Shown here one piece after another: positions 59,401-64,000 of a stretch of DNA of 64,000 bases. Origin of the DNA: Echinarachnius parma. Lineage: Eukaryota; Echinodermata; Echinoidea; Clypeasteroida; Echinarachniidae. The position numbers were made by a program, and so were the translations under genes. The stretch is taken from contig JBAMJV010003239.1 of assembly GCA_037951105.1 (NCBI GenBank), positions 1-64,000 on the forward strand. The letters are read 5' to 3'. Each line of letters starts with the position of its first letter. Within the stretch, counting starts at the first letter, position 1. Under the pieces are notes generated by a model, which saw only the letters and a program-made list of their open reading frames with translations, did no database searches and had not been told where the DNA came from.

Positions 59401-62400
59401 CTGTATTCACAAAGGAGGTTTGTACAAACCATAGTTCAAACCATGGTTTACATCTATGGAATGCCAATTGTAAACTGATGGAGAGAGAATGTGTACCATC
59501 AACATTGTTAACAAGTAAGGAATTTACATTCTCTCTCCATCAGTTTACAATTGGCATTCCATAGATGTAAACCATGGTTTAAATCATGGTTTGTACAAAC
59601 CCCTTTGTAAATGTGTGCTGGCTGGGTAAGCCATACATAACTTAATCTCTGACATCTGGTATATGAGGAGTGAGATTATTAAGCATTCACCAGCATCAAA
59701 TTGTCATTGTATCATTTGATGCATCATTTGAAAAGAGCTACACAAATATGAAGTACATATTTTATTAACATAATAGCCTACAAGGTATTCCAGGTATTGA
59801 TTTTGTAATTTTATGATTGAAGTATAACTTTGTCTTTCTGTGGATATAGACTTGAAACTTATTGTTCTTGTAAATATGACTTTGGTCCACTGGTTACTTG
59901 ATGTAAAAGATGTTCATTCACAATATTTTCTAATAAGTTAGTTTTGTTTCCATAGGCAATAAACTTTGCAATGTTGTATTGTATTGAATGAGAAGGTTAC
60001 CAATTCCGTTAACATATCCTTATTTCCATTGCCTTTATTTAGGAAGCAAATCATGTTGAATGAGACAAGAGATCGTCTTCGAGAGACAAATCAAAAGGTG
60101 AGTGTTCTTTTAATATGGCTAGGTAAATTTTGTAATAAATGATGACATAAATGGTACCCTGGGGTACCAAACGAAAATCTGCCATTTTGTTTAATTATTT
60201 ATTTATTTTTTAGGCTGTACCAGGGTATAGCGTGCAAACAAGCGCGCGCTGCACTACATGCACAACGCAATACGGTTGTACTTCGAGTGGACACAAGATG
60301 GCGCTACACAACGCGGGATACCGGGGTACCACGGTACCTCGGGGTACTGCGTGTGTCATCAAATACCAAATGTGAATAGGGACATTATTTTGATGGGAAT
60401 GATGTATCCTGTTAGAGGGAACTGGACAATTCATGTCTGATTAATGACCTTGTAACAAGATTATGAAATTAAAGAAATTTAAGTTTGAAAGCTTGTAATT
60501 ATTTTTAACTACCATGGCAACAGCTCCAATGCTCCATGCTGATTGGCTGTTGACCTAATAATAATAAAGTTTTATGAAACGGGGCACTGATCCTTTCCTA
60601 TTTACTTTATTTAGTCTGATAACAATACAATACAAATTAAAAAATCTTAGAGATTTTTATGTCACTGAATGAACAACTTCTAATCTCTCCCCTTTTGTCC
60701 TTCATTTGATCAGATTGTGGACCTCGAAGCCAACATAGTGATCTTGAAGGAGGATATGATTCAGGAGAGAGCTGATGCTAGGCAGGAGAAGAAGCGACTC
60801 AAGCAGGCTGTGGTATGTAGCACACATTGTTGTCTGTAGTAGGGCCTTGATTCTCTAGATAAATCAAAAGGGCACAAATGAGAACATAACCTATATTGTG
60901 TCTAGTAGGGCCTAGTCTTTCCGGCCCACAGCTTTGACATTTTCAGCGGCAGTTTTCTTCCCCTTGATTTTATTCTAGATAAATCAAAAGGAATATGTAT
61001 ACAGTGAGGAGGAAATAGATATACTATCTATACTATCTATTTGACAAACATATAATGATCATATTGTACATTGAAATAGCATAGTTGTTGGAACTGACAA
61101 TGTAAACCAAAACATACCCTTTGTCTTGAATAAGACATCTAATTTGAAGGCATGGGCTGCAAAGTATACTTCTATATGGAGTGCAATAGAAAATGTATTA
61201 AGAAGACATAGAATATTCAGTTCAGAAATGACATCATATTTAATGTTCTTTTTTGTGTTTTCTGGTTGTCTTGTCCGTTCGTCCGTCTATTCGTACGTCC
61301 CGTTCTCGTTATCGCGATATCTCAAGAACCGGTTGACAGATTTCCACCAAACTTAGTACATGTATGTATCCTGAGGAGCCAATGAAATTATTATATTTTG
61401 GGGTCATGAGGTCAAAGGTCAAAGATCACAGAGCTCATTGTATGCCCAAAATAGCTCTTAATTGTGATATCTCAAGATTTGGTGGAAAGATTGCCATAAT
61501 ACTTGGCACATGTATGTATCTTGAGTAGCCAATGAAATGATTATATTTTGGGGTCATGAAGTCAAAGGTCAAAGATCACAGAGCTCATTGTATGCCCAAA
61601 ATAGCTCTTAATCGTGATATCTCAAGATTTGGTGGAAAGATTGCCATATTACTTGGCACATGTATGTATCTTGAGTAGCCAATGAACTGATTAGATTTAA
61701 AGGGTCGCTAGGTCGAAGGTCAAAGGTGACTGCTTATATAAATTGCTCAATGGCGGAGGCATCTATTTCGACTATGTGCAATCAAAGATCCATCTAGTTA
61801 TTCTTGTTTTTTGTAGCATGATACAGCTAAGAAGACAAAGAAGCAGAAGGAAGCCAACATAGCCCAGAAGAAAGAAATGGACAGACTACAGGAGGAGCTG
61901 ACTGGAAAAAACATAGAGCTGAATGATATAATGAAGGTGAGAATTAAGTATTTTAATAATCAACCTAAATTTTTTCCACTTTATTTCTTCCATTCACTTT
62001 ATGAACACTTGAAAAATGGACACTTACACACACACATACATATACAAACTCACATTTATTTGGGTGAATGTGAAATACTTGACAAATTTTTGTGTAAATT
62101 AATTGTTGGTATTTTGGGCAATGTGATAGGCAGTCAGGAAAAAACTTGTCAGTGTTCTATTTAGCTGAGTTGGTAGATTAATAAAAGAAATCATGTTGCT
62201 ATATTTTATATGCTTTATTCTCAACATAATGTTTTTGTGTATAATGTTTGATTATAGGTAATAAGGCGATTTGACATCAACTGTGCAAGGGCTGAAGCAC
62301 AAGAGAGGGAGTTCCAGGAAGAGCTTAACATATTTTGCTCTATTTTTAATGCTTTATTGCTCTATGTTATTTTGTCAATGATGTTATCAGGTGATCAGGC

Positions 62401-63261
62401 GATTTGACGGGAACAGGTCCAGGGCTGAAGCGCAGGAGAAGGTGTTCCAGGAACAACTGAGTAAAGAACGGGCCCAGAATGAGGTCATGAAAGACCAAGG
62501 GTAAGAAGAATAATTGAGCAATATGCAACAAATATGAGAAAGGCATAAACAAGAATGTTTTATGAATCAAGAATGCCTTACCAAAGGATTTTAATTATTA
62601 AAAGTACAGAGGAGTTATCAATACAATATGTACATAAATTCAATTCTCCATGCTCATTTTGTTACCATACAATCCTCTGCTTATGATACACTCTTTGTAT
62701 AAAGAGTAAATATTTTATATACTTTTAAATATCACAGCTTGGATTAAAGCTGAGATAGTTTATAACTTATATATCTACAATGTATGCAATTTAAGTAAAT
62801 ATCCAGTAAAACATTTTCCTAAAAAATGAACTAGGCGTATATCCAGCATCTTGTCAGGTGAAGTATTTTGCAAGATTTGTTAGTGAATTACCTGTAATTT
62901 AAGTTATATTTTTAGCTAACATGATCTATTTTTGTTTGTCTTTTAATTGTATGATTTAAAAAAATTGAATGAGTGAAATAACAGATTTTCCTTGGACTAC
63001 AGCCCAAGTATTTCAAGAAACCGTCCTGGGCCCCATAACATAAAGATTCATGATTAATCATACAATCGGTTGATTGATCATAGGATTAATAGTTCTATCA
63101 TTGAATTAATCATCGCTAATCCATATGTTCGCACCCTGAGTGGGATGAACTATACTTCATTATCTTGTTCTTCTTTCAGGATCAAGTTGTCCCTCCAGCT
63201 GACTGATCTGGAGACAAAGACTGACAGGGAACAAATTAAGCTACAAACTAGAGTGGATGAC
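53379..63261 (+). CDS. CCDC175: CCDC175-like coiled-coil protein, first ten coding exons (continues past window)
   Basis: Ten exons (53379-53439, 56257-56342, 57046-57210, 57851-57933, 59185-59262, 60043-60097, 60714-60812, 61817-61936, 62391-62500, 63180-63261) join in phase across GT-AG introns. They give 313 codons with no stop. The start MTAPTELPAVKAALRRLQEL is the first ATG of an open exon with a GTAAGT donor. The protein is almost entirely heptad-rich Glu/Lys/Gln/Leu coiled coil. The blocks LLETETINSS, PDQIKREIMAAVESAR and KEMDRLQEELTGKNIELNDI align in order with vertebrate CCDC175 (about 790 residues), so more than half should lie beyond 64000. Its function is poorly known. Assignment is from memory of the family; CCDC178-type relatives remain possible. 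Confidence 0.78.
53530..53670. other. GC-rich, CpG-rich segment in intron 1
   Basis: CGCGAGGCCGAGCCCGCGCC and similar: about 140 bases of very high GC in an AT-rich intron. No RNA gene or exon recognised. Confidence 0.6.
53675..53855. repeat. Fragment of the 47.87 kb repeat, rearranged
   Basis: TCTACAAAGTAAATGGTTCA and CTCAGGTG repeat the start of copy 1. It is followed by sequence (ATCAACCTCTTCCGCCCACT) that is the inverse of 48160-48240. Confidence 0.65.
54193..55091 (+). mobile_element. Helitron-like non-autonomous element, copy 1
   Basis: The left part has CCGGAGGCATTATGTTTTCG and a GTCCGTCC repeat. The middle has several tandem ~170-bp units with CGATATCTCAAGAACCGGTT and AAGGTCAAGGTCACAGGACT. 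The right end is the hairpin TTCGATTGCGCGCAATCGAA, then GATCCATCTAG followed by T. A subterminal hairpin followed by CTAG|T is the Helitron 3' signature. No inverted termini or target duplication. The 5' boundary is approximate. Confidence 0.6.
55092..56256. other. Rest of intron 1 of the CCDC175-like gene
   Basis: Unique AT-rich sequence. The GGGCCAGCGGGCCAGTG segment near 55710 gives overlapping ORFs on both strands without splice context. Confidence 0.5.
56257..56342 (+). CDS. CCDC175: CCDC175-like exon 2
   Basis: After TTCTGTACAG. Encodes AERMKTVEFGFKDNDINMID and KVAETVREL. Exits in phase 0 at CTG|GTAAGA. Confidence 0.82.
56343..57045. other. Intron 2 of the CCDC175-like gene
   Basis: AT-rich, no repeat ends recognised. 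Confidence 0.6.
57046..57210 (+). CDS. CCDC175: CCDC175-like exon 3
   Basis: 55 codons after ATATTACAG. Contains LHTLLETETINSSILRHQL and PDQIKREIMAAVESARQSN, the most family-diagnostic stretch. Confidence 0.88.
57211..57850. other. Intron 3 of the CCDC175-like gene
   Basis: AT-rich, nothing further seen. Confidence 0.6.
57851..57933 (+). CDS. CCDC175: CCDC175-like exon 4
   Basis: After AACTTGCAG. DKLEQLNEDIEEFEERHKKL then SKENAIL. Leaves GC for an Ala codon at GC|GTAAGT. Confidence 0.88.
58271..58941 (+). mobile_element. Helitron-like non-autonomous element, copy 2
   Basis: Same left end (ATGCCTCCGCAACGAAG), tandem GTTATCTCAAGAAC units, and a right end with hairpin GACTGCGCGCAGTC then GATCCATCTAG|T. 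The hairpin sequence differs from copy 1 but pairing is preserved. Confidence 0.62.
59185..59262 (+). CDS. CCDC175: CCDC175-like exon 5
   Basis: After TTTTTTCCAG. PERDMVRAQHEEVISQLNQR and LADKAG. Donor GG|GTTAGT, weaker than the others. Confidence 0.85.
59396..59625. mobile_element. Fold-back element with ~85-bp arms, intron 5
   Basis: ACATCTATGGAATGCCAATT through GATGGAGAGAGAATGT is perfectly mirrored at 59525-59570. Outer parts (GGTTTGTACAAACCAT...) pair with mismatches. The loop is about 30 bases. Confidence 0.85.
60043..60097 (+). CDS. CCDC175: CCDC175-like exon 6
   Basis: After CTTTATTTAG. KQIMLNETRDRLRETNQK, which aligns with the INETYTKIN-type segment of CCDC175. Donor AAG|GTGAGT. 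Confidence 0.85.
60150..60365. repeat. GGTACC-rich repeat, intron 6
   Basis: GGTACCCTGGGGTACC near 60153 and CCGGGGTACCACGGTACCTC near 60320 are related inverse words. Possibly a short DNA element; boundaries unclear. Confidence 0.4.
60714..60812 (+). CDS. CCDC175: CCDC175-like exon 7
   Basis: After ATTTGATCAG. IVDLEANIVILKEDMIQERA then DARQEKKRLKQAV. Donor GTG|GTATGT. Confidence 0.86.
61262..61797 (+). mobile_element. Helitron-like non-autonomous element, copy 3 (5' damaged)
   Basis: It starts inside the GTCCGTCC region and has the same tandem units. It ends AAAGATCCATCTAG|T after a decayed hairpin. Its 3' end is 19 bases from exon 8 of the CCDC175-like gene. Confidence 0.58.
61817..61936 (+). 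CDS. CCDC175: CCDC175-like exon 8
   Basis: After TTTTTTGTAG, only 19 bases downstream of a Helitron-like end. 40 codons, very Lys-rich (HDTAKKTKKQKEANIAQKKE), then MDRLQEELTGKN. Donor AAG|GTGAGA. Confidence 0.86.
62258..62329 (+). pseudogene. Decayed duplicate of CCDC175-like exon 9
   Basis: After TTGATTATAG, the frame reads VIRRFD, then ARAEAQEREFQEEL, matching VIRRFDGNRSRAEAQEKVFQ of exon 9 just downstream. Similarity stops about 72 bases in and no donor follows. It would run on into AT-rich sequence. Confidence 0.8.
62391..62500 (+). CDS. CCDC175: CCDC175-like exon 9
   Basis: After GATGTTATCAG. VIRRFDGNRSRAEAQEKVFQ then EQLSKERAQNEVMKDQ. Donor GG|GTAAGA. A decayed copy of its first two-thirds lies 61 bases upstream. 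Confidence 0.86.
63180..63261 (+). CDS. CCDC175: CCDC175-like exon 10
   Basis: After TTCTTTCAG. IKLSLQLTDLETKTDREQIK then LQTRVDD. Donor GAC|GTGAGT. No later exon is seen before the window ends. Confidence 0.85.
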
Positions 63262-64000
63262 GTGAGTAGCTGAGTAGTTATCCTTGGGAAATTCAGTATT
63301 TCGCACAGGTGTAGATACAGAGGTGGAGGGGGGGGGGGGGGCAAGCACCAGTGCCTACTTGGGGATTTGTGTTAGTGGCCTACAAATAGTTATATTTTAG
63401 CCTACTTATTTCTCGTATCCCCCTAGCCAACATCTGATGTCACCATGGCTATACCACTGATTTTGCTCAAAGCAGGGGGGGGGGGGGGGGGGGGGTGTGC
63501 CCCCTTCGGGATTTGTGGCTTTCCAGTTTATGACCTTGAAATAATTTGCTCATATTTTGCTTTCTGTAGCCACAACCTTGGTTGGCATGGCTATTCCACT
63601 AATTTTGAACAGTGTTTTTTAATCCCATTAGTATTTTTTAATGTAAATTATCCATAAGTCATTTATACATTCTATGTGAATGGGTATAATTTATTTAAAA
63701 GAATTATACTATATGAAAACATGAATTAAACAATTAAAAAGTAATTTTCAAAAGTAATTCTCATTAAGACACATGAAGATGTTTTGTTTTAAAGTATATA
63801 ATCCTACACGTAGATACCAAAACATCTACTTTTTTACACAAATATAAAGAATTTTTGATTAATAACATGTAAACTCTGCCTTTTGATGACATGTGATATA
63901 ATTTACACCTTTGTTTTGTTTTATGTTCGTTTTTGGGATGTGCTTTTTTGCTAACTCATATATATGTACATTTATTTTAAGTACCTTATTTGTTGGGGAG
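63262..64000. other. Intron after exon 10, to window edge
   Basis: G runs near 63328-63341 and 63475-63494 lie beside GTGCC-type words. The rest is AT-rich. No further exon visible. Confidence 0.55.

Overview
This is eukaryotic, almost certainly animal, nuclear DNA. Coding sequence is split by GT-AG introns. The AT-rich background is crowded with nested transposons, fold-back elements and long G or C homopolymers. The readable genes look like orthologues of metazoan genes: a carbonyl reductase, the bZIP factor CREBZF, and a coiled-coil protein resembling CCDC175. Repeat style and gene content suggest a marine invertebrate, perhaps an echinoderm; the lineage is inference.

Layout. 0-2.8 kb: a DNA element with poly-G terminal repeats, itself hit by a LINE. 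4.06-10.57 kb, minus strand: five consecutive exons of a carbonyl-reductase gene (CBR1-like SDR), with an RTE-type LINE, tRNA-derived repeats and fold-back elements in its introns. 12.7-20 kb: a 6.4 kb PIF/Harbinger element (transposase plus Myb-like ORF, both broken) containing two hAT-like insertions. One of these carries a satellite array that was later hit by a MITE. A truncated second Harbinger copy is abutted through one shared TAA. 23.15-25.87 kb, plus strand: a two-exon gene for a predicted 42-residue Cys/Lys-rich protein. 28.4-34.3 kb: C-tract arrays and nested MITEs. 38.24-39.33 kb, minus strand: CREBZF in a single coding exon. 40-41.5 kb: a palindromic-end DNA element holding a 5'-truncated LINE. 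45.8-48.9 kb, minus strand: a three-exon gene for an unrecognised two-helix membrane protein. 53.38 kb to the right edge, plus strand: the first ten coding exons (313 codons) of a CCDC175-like gene, whose introns hold three same-orientation Helitron-like elements. A decayed copy of one of its exons is also present.

The host genes are unrelated in function and show no operon-like linkage. CREBZF would act in the nucleus, the reductase in the cytosol, and the two-helix protein in membranes. Exon coordinates come from reading splice sites, reading phase and protein similarity by eye. Transcript data would be needed to fix UTRs, the first exon of the reductase and the 3' part of the coiled-coil gene.

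The most unusual material is (i) the transposon family ending in homopolymeric G/C tracts with an exact 8-bp target duplication, (ii) the micro-protein gene, (iii) the satellite-carrying hAT element nested inside Harbinger, and (iv) the duplicated exon fragment in the CCDC175-like gene.
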